Shown in pieces: positions 13,818 through 23,800 of a stretch of DNA of 64,000 nt. Source of the DNA: Daphnia pulex. Its lineage: Eukaryota; Arthropoda; Branchiopoda; Diplostraca; Daphniidae. The notes beneath the pieces are model-generated. The model did not search any database. It saw only the letters and a list, made by a program, of their open reading frames with translations, and had not been told where the DNA came from. Where the stretch lies: the NCBI RefSeq assembly GCF_021134715.1, contig NC_060024.1, positions 9,424,001 to 9,488,000 on the forward strand. The letters run 5' to 3'. The translations under genes and the position numbers were made by a program. Position 1 is the first letter of the stretch; every line of letters begins with the position of its first letter.

Positions 13818-16800
13818 AAACGGTTGTGCATGATGTAAATGACTATCCATTTTCCAAGAGATACGACCAACTCCACCCCATCTAGTTTGCGTTATCGGGA
13901 GGACGAAGCGCCGCAAGTGGAATGAGGAGGGGGAATAAACGGAGAGTGAACGGCACCGGATGCATTCGCTATTAATTGCGACGGTCCCTGGTGGTTAGCG
14001 ACTAAACTGAAGGCGGAATATAAATCAGACTCGAAATAACACTACTCACTTTGTACAAACCGAGGAATCCCAATTCTTTGACGACCGACACGGCGCCCAC
14101 TTTTGAGGCCGAGGCAATCTCGCCGGCAACTTGCAGACGAATTTTGACAATCTCCAAAGGATTGGTAAACACCACCTGGGTTAAAAATAGAAACAACGAG
14201 CGACGTTCAATCAATGTCGAGAAATAAATGTTTTGATGTATGCGAACCTGTGAGCCGCCAGCGCAGGCCCCAGCAATCACTTCACCATAGAGGGGGATCT
14301 GACCTTTCGTTGTAAATTTATCGCGAACCAAATCATTTGTCTAGGAAACATGAAAATCGAATCAAATTAAGTCACAAGCTCAGATCCCGAGCAAAACAAA
14401 TTACGGTGAGCTTGATGGCCTTTTCGGGGGCGACTCCCATCAGTTGAGGAACCAATCCACGGTAAAGACCGAAGAATCCTTCATGTCGAATGACCTTCTT
14501 GCAACAGTCCATTGAATTGCGGTACATCAACTCACCAACGAAGGAGCCGCTTCGTTGGTTCTGCATTCTAGTTTTAACAAGATCGATAGGGTAGACGGCA
14601 GTAGCTCCCACGGCTAGAAAGAAATCGTAACAAATAGATGGAGAAATTAGATTTACCAACTACATTAGGCATTTACATGACACCTACCGCCAGCCACAGC
14701 ACCCAAAGTGAAACGATATGCACTCTCAAAGATTTGACTCGTGACACTGCGATCAACAGGTACCTGTACCAAGGCGAAATAAAGATAAATATTTCAGATT
14801 ATAATGTAATTTCGCATGAAAAATAGATTGAAGAAATTGGTTACCGCAGACTTGGCAGCCGCCAAACGCTGATTTATCTTCTTCATGTACTGATCAGGAG
14901 CGATGGCCTGAAGATCGGCGTAGGTGATGCGTCTGGAAGGGCATTAGGAATTGAGTATCTGGATGAGATATATGAAACCATTATTGAATTTACCCTGATT
15001 GTTTATGAAGATCGACAAGTAGGAACAAAATTTCCAATTCAAGGGGGGTAACTTGCGACATTGTCTGAGACACTTGCAGCATTTCCTCTGCAATACCAAA
15101 GTTTGTTTAGGAGGATTGAATTACTCGGAAACCGTCAATCAAATTTGTTCTAATACCTCGAGTAACTTCTATGTTAAATTTATTTGAAGTGGCTTGCAGA
15201 TACAGTTTCTTAATTAATTCCATGTTGTTGAGAAGGGAAGTAAAGGCCACGAAATACGCATAGGAGACTTTACTACCAGGGCTGGAACCTCCACGGGTAA
15301 GCTTTTAAAATTCAATGTTTAAAACAACTTTAAATTATTTAAAAAATTTTAATATAGGAAATTCTTTCGATTCTTACAGCAATCAAATTAGATTTGACAT
15401 CGGGTGTAAGAAGATGACTCTTGACACTTAAAATGATATCATTAAAATCCAATGCAGAAATGAAACCAGTTCCTTCCGGGTCGTATTTTTTAAAAGCAAC
15501 TTTGGCATATTCCTCATGGAAATCCTGAAAAGGAGATCATTTTGAAAATTCTAGTTTGATCAATATGACCTATGACATATGAGAAAGAGTTACGTGCAAA
15601 AATTGGCTGAACTCCGAATAAGAAATTTGCCGGCTCTTTTCTTTGCCAAAATACAGACGGACAAATTCACCATCCATATCAAAAGGGATACGTTGATGCA
15701 GAGTGGTTTGCTTCATTACATTTTCAAAATTCTCTATAAAGGAATAAAAACATTAATTAACTTGTAATTCCAGGTTTACAGTTTTTGAGAACCAACCAAA
15801 TGACACTAAGCCTGAGCCATTGGTGTCAAAAAGCTGAAATGCAGTAAGGTAAAGCGCATCTGGAAGACACAGAAGTCCCTCAAATGCTTGAAACTCAGGG
15901 AATGAAATTAACCTGTAATAGAATAAAGAAAGTGTTGATAACTTTCTGTACTGAAAAAATCAAAAACATTTTTTTTTACCCATCTTTACTGGAATCAATA
16001 ATTCCACCAAGAAGAGCAACTGAATTTGGGTCATAATTTGCATCAGGAAAAAGTCCAAGGAACCCACGAATGAAGTCTGTTGATGTCATCAGCTTCTCTG
16101 GTCCTTTAGAAATTGAAGCATACTAAAACAAAAAGATTTGCTGTAAGTAGACACATTTATCTTGACATCATACAAAATATACCTTATCGAAGATGTCTTT
16201 TAACTCCTCGGTAGGTGCCCTTTTTACAGTTGTCACCCCCTATATTGCAAAGATACTTTTTAATACAACAAATATTTCATAACTTGATTTGGGGAGTAAA
16301 GCCTCAAGTGTGTGCATAATGAATTAAACTTACTTGCAGACATCTTGCTGGAGTGTAAAATAGTGACAACAATTTCTGAGTAAGAGTTTGGCTTTCCATC
16401 TTAATAGGGTGGAAATGATGCACAAATCAGGAGAAAAACACATCAAACGGGGTGATGATAACATGAAAATATAAAAAAAAGGGTTCACACATAAAACCAA
16501 ACTTTGAACAATTGAACGTCATTTTAAAAATTGGGTACCAAGTTATTTGGAAGAATAATTCTGTGAAGTTGTTAGTAACAATATATCTAACCGATTATTT
16601 CCGGTAAAATCAAACGAGAAATCAACAAGAATACAAAAGTTAATGAAGGACCGTGCAAGGTATATCAGGTTTGAGATATGACGTAGCTAGAAAAATTTTA
16701 ACAATGAAAAGGGTCAAGCGATAGTTGTGTGCACCGTGCAGTTTCTGATAAATTTTCAATAATTTGATAACCGCAGAAATCGAAGATTACCTGGAAGGTG

Positions 16801-16823
16801 GACACATTTTTAGAGACAGCCAT
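9053..16823 (-). CDS. aralar1: Calcium-regulated mitochondrial aspartate/glutamate carrier (aralar/citrin, SLC25A12/13 type)
   Basis: Inner-membrane carrier that exports aspartate in exchange for glutamate plus a proton, serving the malate-aspartate shuttle. It is activated by calcium on its intermembrane-space side. Exons (minus): 16823-16791, 16399-16334, 16239-16183, 16122-15980, 15912-15797, 15733-15594, 15524-15378, 15301-15157, 15087-14994, 14932-14845, 14763-14688, 14613-14405, 14340-14248, 14175-14050, 12778-12584, 11276-11174, 9427-9337, 9236-9053. They total 2106 nt, 701 aa. The N-terminal half carries EF-hands: loops [12 protein letters not shown] and [12 protein letters not shown], and a third at KDGLISF. 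Three carrier repeats follow, with signatures PIDLVK, PLEIVK and PADVIK. The C-terminus ends in the family segment around [10 protein letters not shown] and FGLFLPKF. Without the second exon the protein is 679 aa, close to the usual ~678, so that exon is probably optional. Identification is certain; the first two exons are less sure. Confidence 0.95.
10312..10333. repeat. (AGC)n microsatellite in an aralar intron
   Basis: About seven AGC units inside the 1.7-kb intron between aralar exons 11276-11174 and 9427-9337. No other feature was seen in that intron. Confidence 0.9.
13389..13407. repeat. (GGC)n repeat in an aralar intron
   Basis: Six GGC units within the 1.27-kb intron 12779-14049, which otherwise holds only simple-sequence DNA. 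Confidence 0.85.
13788..13815. repeat. (TC)n microsatellite in an aralar intron
   Basis: About 14 uninterrupted TC units in the intron 12779-14049. Confidence 0.92.
16334..16399 (-). CDS. aralar1: aralar in-frame cassette or alternative first coding exon
   Basis: A 66-nt block with an AG acceptor (TATTAAG|ATG) and a strong donor (CAA|GTAAGT), phase 0 at both ends. It begins with ATG and encodes [20 protein letters not shown] plus two more residues. It can be included after exon 1, skipped without changing frame, or used as its own start. Skipping joins [11 protein letters not shown] directly to GVTTVKRAP, which matches the normal short family N-terminus. I cannot tell which forms are made. 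Confidence 0.6.
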
Positions 16824-17284
16824 TATGATGTGTAACCCACCAGCTCGTAGCAGACATCTGCCGGCCGATATGGAACACGGACAGTCGGACAGAACCGGGA
16901 GTACGTGACCTTGAACGGAATGAGTGCCAGATCCCGCAACTCATCAAACCGTAAAATAATTACATCATCATGAGCAATATCCGTTTTTAATTTGACCAAT
17001 TAATATAAATTGAATGATTCAGTAAAGACAAGCATACGCCATTGAAAGCCGTTTAATGACAATTAGCTAATATTTTTATACAACTTTATATGTAAAAATC
17101 GTTTGAGACTACTAGGAGATGGTGTCGTCACACGGTTTTCCATTAATCGATCGAAACATTCCACTTTGAACAGAACAATGAGAACATTACTCAAATAAAT
17201 TCAAATGTATACAGTAATGGTATGTGAGAAAAGTTAATTTGAGTTCATTTGCATTTTCAAAGTTCTTCTAGCTATTCTTCAATA

Positions 17285-17656
17285 TCATTCCTTTTTGCTT
17301 TCTGCAGAATGAAATTTTGGTAGCAGATACTTGTCGATCATTGAATAGCCCACTCCAAGTCCAAGGGTTACAACTACCATTGATTGGGCCACAACACGGA
17401 ACTTCATCAAGTAAACCGATGTAGACATCTCACCCTTGTTTCTGAATTGGTATGCTCCATAAAGAACTGCTCCAATGCAACCTGCCAAACCTGGGTTTTA
17501 AAATATCTCATTAGTATTAGCTTTTCCACAAAACCTTTGCAACAAAGTAGGCCTACCTATGGGAACGTAAGGTGCCTCTTTAGCTTTTCTTGCAAACCTT
17601 TCTGATTGTGATTCTTCAGACAAGTCAACTTGGGGTAGAGATCGTTCTAAAGCCAT
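17285..17656 (-). CDS. HIG1-domain mitochondrial inner-membrane protein (HIGD1-like)
   Basis: Small two-helix protein of the hypoxia-induced HIG1/RCF1 family, which associates with respiratory complexes III and IV. Two exons, 17656-17557 and 17490-17285, are joined at ...VPI-G-LAGCIG (donor ATAG|GTAGGC, acceptor CCCAG|GT); total 306 nt, 101 aa. The family core KAKEAPYVPIG precedes helix 1 (GCIGAVLYGAY). The loop, FRVVAQ and helix 2 (VVVTLGLGVGYSM) follow. The order matches HIGD1A (KAKEAPFVPVG, RVAAQ, GMGYSM) better than HIGD2. The ATG at 17656 is the first in the predicted transcript. Its stop lies about 460 bp from the aralar start on the same strand, so the two genes for mitochondrial proteins are in tandem. 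The HIG1 family is certain; the exact paralogue is inferred. Confidence 0.92.
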
Positions 17657-17712
17657 GGTAGTGGAATAGTAGTAGTATCACGTTCAGTCTATCGTTCGTA
17701 AGTCAAAGAAGA

Positions 17713-17748
17713 ACTGAGTATTAAAGCAAACCGTCAGGCCGATTTATA
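17713..17748 (-). promoter_or_regulatory. TATA + initiator core promoter of the HIG1 gene
   Basis: Reading the minus strand, TATAAA occupies 17748-17743 and an arthropod-type initiator TCAGT has its A at 17715. The first TATA base is 33 bases upstream of that A, the canonical spacing. The predicted 5' UTR is 59 nt to the ATG at 17656. Confidence 0.6.
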
Positions 17749-19164
17749 CATGGCTTACGTGACACCTTAAAATGTGCACAGTCATGATTGCGAAACCACA
17801 AGGTCACGTACCACTCGTGAGTTTTTACAAAATTAGACTACATGTTTTACATTCATTTAAACTAACGTTATTTCCGCGGTTTTGTGAACAAATTCCAATT
17901 AAGCGATTGATTAAGGGATTCTAAAAAAGTACTTACGAAATTCCAGCAGAAAATTCGTCTTCTTCAGTTTGTCACGTAAGGCCTGACCGTTGCCAGACCT
18001 CCGTGCATTGCAGACGAGAATGCGCAAGGCCGTATCGCCGATTTGTTTTAATTTTTTTTAATTTTTTTTTCTTTCTTTAGAGACTGTTTTAATAAGTTCA
18101 ATAATTTTAAAATCTTAACAGGAATATTTGTGAATAACTGGAATAAAATTTGTGACGAAGAAAGACGAATCCCCCGCGGCCCTTTTGAAACCGAATGACC
18201 GAATCTTAGGGACTTAAATATATACTTTAAAAAATTGCAAAAATTTAGTTTTTTGCGGATTATAACAGCAGTTTGTGCTGTCGATAAAACGACGTGGAGG
18301 GAGAGGGTGGTGACTCTTTTGTGTTTGTGACGGTCGAAGACGTTCGGTCCCGAGGGATTCTAGAAAATGGATGTCACGATTCACGACATGACGAAGTCTA
18401 AAATAATGGGAGAGTTACGGAAAATTGCGTATGAAGCCAAATTGGGTGGTTAAACTGCCCAGACCATCATTTCTCTCAGCTCTGATAGAGAAGTGATTTA
18501 TGTATAAAAATGAACCAAACGTAGTAAATAAGTCTTATAAGTACACAGGGGGGTTGGAAAAATTTACGTTGTTTTAGTGGTGGGGAGAGGGTTCAAATTT
18601 TTGTCGACAGCCTGTGCTGAGGAGGTAAAAAATCACGAAAAACTGAAAAAGGTATCGTGACATCGTTTATGGACAGCCCCTAGCGAAGCTCAAACTTTCT
18701 CCATTAATCTATTCATTTCAACACACAACTGAAATCATTTCAAAATTAGCGGGAAAAAAAAAGATACAACTGAAACTATGCCATCTGTTGGAATTTTTTA
18801 GCATAATTGTTTTTTATGATAACAAAAAGTAAAATAAAAAGGGCTTTCGCGTTCCCGCTGTCATTTCTTGCGCTTTATAAGCCGGAGAACATCACAAATA
18901 TTTATAACGTATATCCGAACATAATCTTAATATCCTAATTCCTACTAATTCCCAAAATCTCATCAAATACACAAACAGAAAGGAAATGACGACAGCTTCA
19001 ATCATCAATTCATCGTTAATCGACCGTCATTCCAGGTATTTTGAAATTGTATTTTGAACGGCAAGTTCCTTGTACCGGTAACTTGCCGTGTCGACTTCAT
19101 TAATTCCAGTGAAGTCCATAAATATAGACGACTGCTGCAATAAAGCACTGCAATAATGACCAAA

Positions 19165-19313
19165 CTAGTTCGCAGTGAATAGGTTGTGGTCATTAGTCAG
19201 TGTCGGCGCAATAGAACAGTGGCTGTTTTCGGGTACTATCGCAACCTCCAGCTCTCCTTCGACCCTCGAACAATACCAGGAACCGGCGTGCTGTTGCGTC
19301 TTTTCCATCCAAA
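19165..19313 (-). other. Candidate unassigned terminal exon B
   Basis: It begins after a good acceptor (pyrimidine tract ending TTTTTTTAG). Read in the phase left by exon A, it encodes 50 residues beginning LWMEKTQQHAGSWYCSRVEG and ends at TAG. The 62-aa frame 19005-19193 overlaps it in another phase and starts with a signal-peptide-like segment. Neither frame is recognised. Confidence is low. Confidence 0.25.
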
Positions 19314-19638
19314 CTAAAAAAAGGTAAATGATGACTTACTGTACAGCTCGCGCGCTTTCCTTATATATCTGCGCTTGTTAAGAGTTGTGGAACGAGCTTC
19401 GCGTTCCAAATAACCTACAGGGCATGTGGCGGCTACATGTGCGTTTCGTACAATAAGCCCCCTCTGCGTATGCCCAAAGAACGCGATTCACGTGCGGGCT
19501 GAATCGATAACGGCCACGGCCAAAAATAGAAAGGCCATGAGAGGGAGAGAAAAGAGAGACGGCCTGGGGTAAGAGGATAGTACTACATAGTTTATGGAAC
19601 GGTAAAAGAAAATAAAAAAAAAAAAGGTTATAGTATAC

Positions 19639-19756
19639 GGGCGGCCGAGCGGGATTCTGATTTGTGCTCTAGATAGTTCTTCAGCGTGCGCATTGTGGTC
19701 CACTTTTTCATCCCGTGTTCTCCGTAACAATTCACGATGGGTTGGCGCCAATTTCC
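19639..19756 (-). other. Candidate unassigned exon A
   Basis: A 118-nt block with acceptor TTTCCAG|GG and a weak donor C|GTATAC. In the phase-0 frame it reads GNWRQPIVNCYGEHGMKKWT and continues open to the donor. The composition looks protein-like and the phase fits candidate exon B. I do not recognise the sequence, and it could be chance. Confidence 0.25.
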
Positions 19757-20857
19757 CTGGAAATTCGTCATGAATAGTAGGCTATATTGCCCTAAGCCCA
19801 TAACTGAATCCAACTTTAACTGAGTTGCAAGGCTTTTATAAACATGAAAACTTGTTTTGATCAAATCTATTCTATACTATACGCTTTAGGCAGGTCTATA
19901 CATCTATCTATATGATATAGACGGAACTGATGAACTATATTTCTGAACGGGGAAAAAAGGTCCCCAGCAGATCTTTGAAGTATAAGAGAACAAAGGGGTT
20001 GCGGTGAAGGGTCTACGGTATATGACGCGCTATGTGCACCTAATACTCCGGAACCTGTCAGATGAAATTGGAGTGCCTCCATTGCCTGCCATTCAGTATT
20101 TACGCTGATGTGAAAGCCAATAGTAGAGGCTATCTTCTTATATCTTCACCAATAAAAGACAGCCTCCTAATATTACAAAACTCGAGCGCTATTAAGGTTC
20201 ACTTCCGTTTGCCTCTCGCCTGGCTAAGGTTATTTCCCGAACAAATCACACGCTTCATACATAATAACAATCATATAGCCAATGGTCTGGCAACGGTCGG
20301 CTGGGCCCAGCAATATATGGGATTATGAAAAATGGAGAGAGATTTGGCCGATCGATATATTACGACGTTGAGGAGGTTCTATAGAGGAGAGAGAAAAGTT
20401 ATATCGCCGCCTTTCCAAAATCGAAAACAATCAAGCAACACACACGCCTGTTTTTTCAAAGAGACAGCGTATAATAACCATGTAATAATAATGATAATAA
20501 TAATATATGATGTCGAACCAATTGGAAAATACACATCCGTTTACATCGACAAGAGATCTGTGATGTGTTTGTGAATGTCTTGACTAGAATATAAATACGA
20601 TCCGCACAACACAACTTTTTGTTTTCGGTTAATTAATGGGGTGGTGATTTCGGGAGGAGGAGGGCGGAGAGGTTTGTTTGTTATTTCAGGTCGAGACGGC
20701 GGGAATATGGGGTCGGGATTATACAATAAATATAGGAGATGAGGTGAAAGAATTCAGGTGTAGGCGAAAGGGAATGATCGGGTTTTTCTAAAAAAAAATA
20801 AAAAAAAGGAAAACATAATGCCACACTTTCGATATCAAACGGCAATTGTGAAACAGG

Positions 20858-23800
20858 CTAGATTTTGGCGGAGGAGGTGACCGTCGAATTGGCAGTCATC
20901 GTGCTGGTAATATTAGCGGCCGGTGGCAAGTCAGTGGTTTCGCCCTGCAGCCAGTGCGTTGTCACAATGCCTTTGCCCTAAAAATAACAAAAATTCCGTT
21001 CCATCATCATTAATAATCTTTTGAAAAATTCACAAACGAAAATTTGGAAGAAACTATCTTGCCTTCATTTCAATATCACCCCGCAATTCTAGCCGGAAAG
21101 TGCCGAAAGAATCCAGGAGAGCTTTGGTGGCTGGGCTGACGTGGATCTTCAACGCTGTGTAAATAATAGGTTTATAATAACGGAATCAAATCCAGCATAC
21201 AGTCTCAGCAGCGGGAGCAGTCTCAGATAAAGGGCGGGAAGCCAAAGAGCCGGCCATTCAATATTTACCAAGCCCGTGGGATTCCATCCGAGAGGCGGTG
21301 TTGACAGTGTCGCCAAAAAGACAATAGCGCGGCATTTTCAAACCGACGACGCCGGCGACAACCGGGCCCGAATGGAGGCCGATGCGCAGTTTCAGCTGGT
21401 CGTTGGGTCGGTGCCTTATGCGAAAGTGGCCGACGGCTTGTAAAAGTCTCAACGACATCCGGGCGATTTCACGGGCGTGCAAGTTGCCATTTCTGACCGG
21501 CAGCCCAGAAACGACCATGTACGCATCGCCGATCGTTTCCACCTGGACGAGGACGCAGGATGATGGAAAACCCAAAGCGAGAAAATAATTTTCAGAAAAG
21601 AAGCTTAGCCAAAGAGCTTTACTCCTACGTCCGTTTCACTTTTGAGTAGTGTATAAGGAAAACGGGGAGTTCATGGCGTACCTTGTAGACATCAAAGTTT
21701 TCAATGATGGAATCAAAGCAAGTGTAGAGATCGTTCAGAAGATCCACTACCTGGAAAGAAGGAGACGATGCAGATGGCTTTAATTGCACGATTTTCTTGG
21801 GGGGGAGGTGGATACACAGATTAAGGCTATTTCTCCGGAACGGAATAATGAGCTCGTTATTTCGTTTTGTTTGTTATTTATTTGTTTTTGTTATTTATAT
21901 AGAACAAGACGGATCGATTTGATGTCTAGAACAAGGGGCCAGCACTTACTTGGAGGGGAGCGGATTCGGCCGAGAGAGCCGTGAAGCCGACGATATCTGA
22001 GAAGTAGATGGTGACATTATCGAAAGTCTCCGCCAGGACCGACTGCCCGGCTATCAGTTGACTGGCAACTGGCCTAGAAAAAGAAAAAAAATCAAATAAA
22101 AGTATATAGGCAAAGGCAAACAAAAATACACACGACACAAGTAACGACATTAATAAAAGAAAAAAAACCCTCCCGAAAAAATGTCAAGAATGAAGAAGAG
22201 CTTCATCAAGGACGACAATGGACAGAAAGAGAGTCGAGGCTGCCAACGGTACCCATGCTACACGTCTGCGGGATGGAAATAAGACGATAAGGCGAAGAAT
22301 CGTCCGTATAGTCTCAAGGACTCTATATAGAAGAGGATTTTGTGTTTGAGGGTGGAGTTGGCTGCTCCGTCCTAGTTCGTCCCGTGCGTGCCTGAGAACT
22401 TGTTTCAATATTGAATCAAGTCGGATGACTGCTGACAGATCAATAATCCTCGCCAGTTTTGGGGTGTAGTGTACACAAGTCATGTCATGTCGTTGCGTGG
22501 ACAACAGCATAAGGTAAGAAATGGCGATAGAGTAGTACGAGGCTCCACGTATATGCAACACACTGGGCTGGATATAGGCTGGTTATTTGGACATGAATGA
22601 CATATATGGTGGTGTGTGCTGTGTGCTGTGTGCATAGATTAATATACTTGGGCAGCAGTTGATAGAGTAATTCTTCGCAGCGTTGTTTCTCTTCCTAAAT
22701 AATAATCACTCATCACTCATTTATAAACGATGATTCATCAACTTTGATTTATCAACCAAATAATCGGCCGTCCGCTCCTCGACGAGTTGCTCCAAGTTGT
22801 TGGCGTACAACTCCATTCGGCTGAGAAGGTTGTCCAATATGTTGCCGCTTTCGTTGTCTCTGTGGGGTGGCGTCGGGTGTGGGAGAAAAGAAAAAGGAAG
22901 GTGAGGTCGATATAGACAACACACAAGAGAATCAAGAACATGAAACACATAATATAACAACGTAAATTTCAAAAAGAAAGTCCCGACGCAAGACCCTTCA
23001 ATCGGACCGCCCGTCCGCACACGCGATTTTAATCGCCTTCACAACTTTGACACGTCCAACCGTGTCGCAGTTAGACTATAGCGACTCTACATAGATGAAA
23101 AGGTGGGAACTCGACTCTCTATATCGGGAACGGTTACCTGTTAACATGAAAAGACTCTCAAGAGAGACGTGCCTAGAGGAAATAGGATTTTAAGTTGCTT
23201 GTCGCGACAAAAAGTCAATTCGATATAGGCGTCTATGCGTCTACTAATGCGCGGGAATCGAATGGCAACATCTACTTGTGCTGTTGTTTGGCTGGTCAGC
23301 CTCCCGGAAAAGCAATCAATTCGGTCGCCAGGGTGTAGACGAGCGCAGAGATGCAGGCTGGCAGCGCTATATGACGCCGCGCGACGCAGCAACAGTGACA
23401 GCGGAGCGAATTGATAAATATATACGAAGCTGCAGGGATCTATAGAGAAACAAGCGGTGAAGAAAAGGAGAGAAAGAAGCTCTCGTGTGACATTCAAGCC
23501 CGACAAGAGCTAGCCCGCAACGTATATAGTTCCGAAAGAAAAGGGCTATTATTTACATTCAGCTCGAGCGGCGAATACGCTCTCAGGTTGCTAATTGAAT
23601 CTAACGTGAGAAGAATGCCGGAGAATGGACCTCAGCTCGGGCGGCACCTTCCAATGCGCACAACGCGACATTCGGTATAAAGGATAGATCGTCACTTGAT
23701 ACGCTTCGGAAAGCCAATCCGCACTCGTTAATAATGAGAAAAAAAAAACCTTAATTGACAGCGATCGTGGAGTCGAATAAAAAGAGCCGTTTATAGATGT

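Larger units (their letters stand above)
17749..20857. other. Intergenic region between HIG1 and the receptor guanylyl cyclase
   Basis: About 3.1 kb on the 3' side of the cyclase. No known gene was recognised. It contains two exon-like blocks on the minus strand (separate entries) and a TATATAAGG sequence near 19357-19365 on the minus strand. The rest is AT-rich with no supported feature. Confidence 0.5.

Noticed and set aside
22184..22561. 125-codon minus-strand frame between cyclase exons
   Set aside because: It falls in the intron 22074-22647; the flanking exons join perfectly without it.
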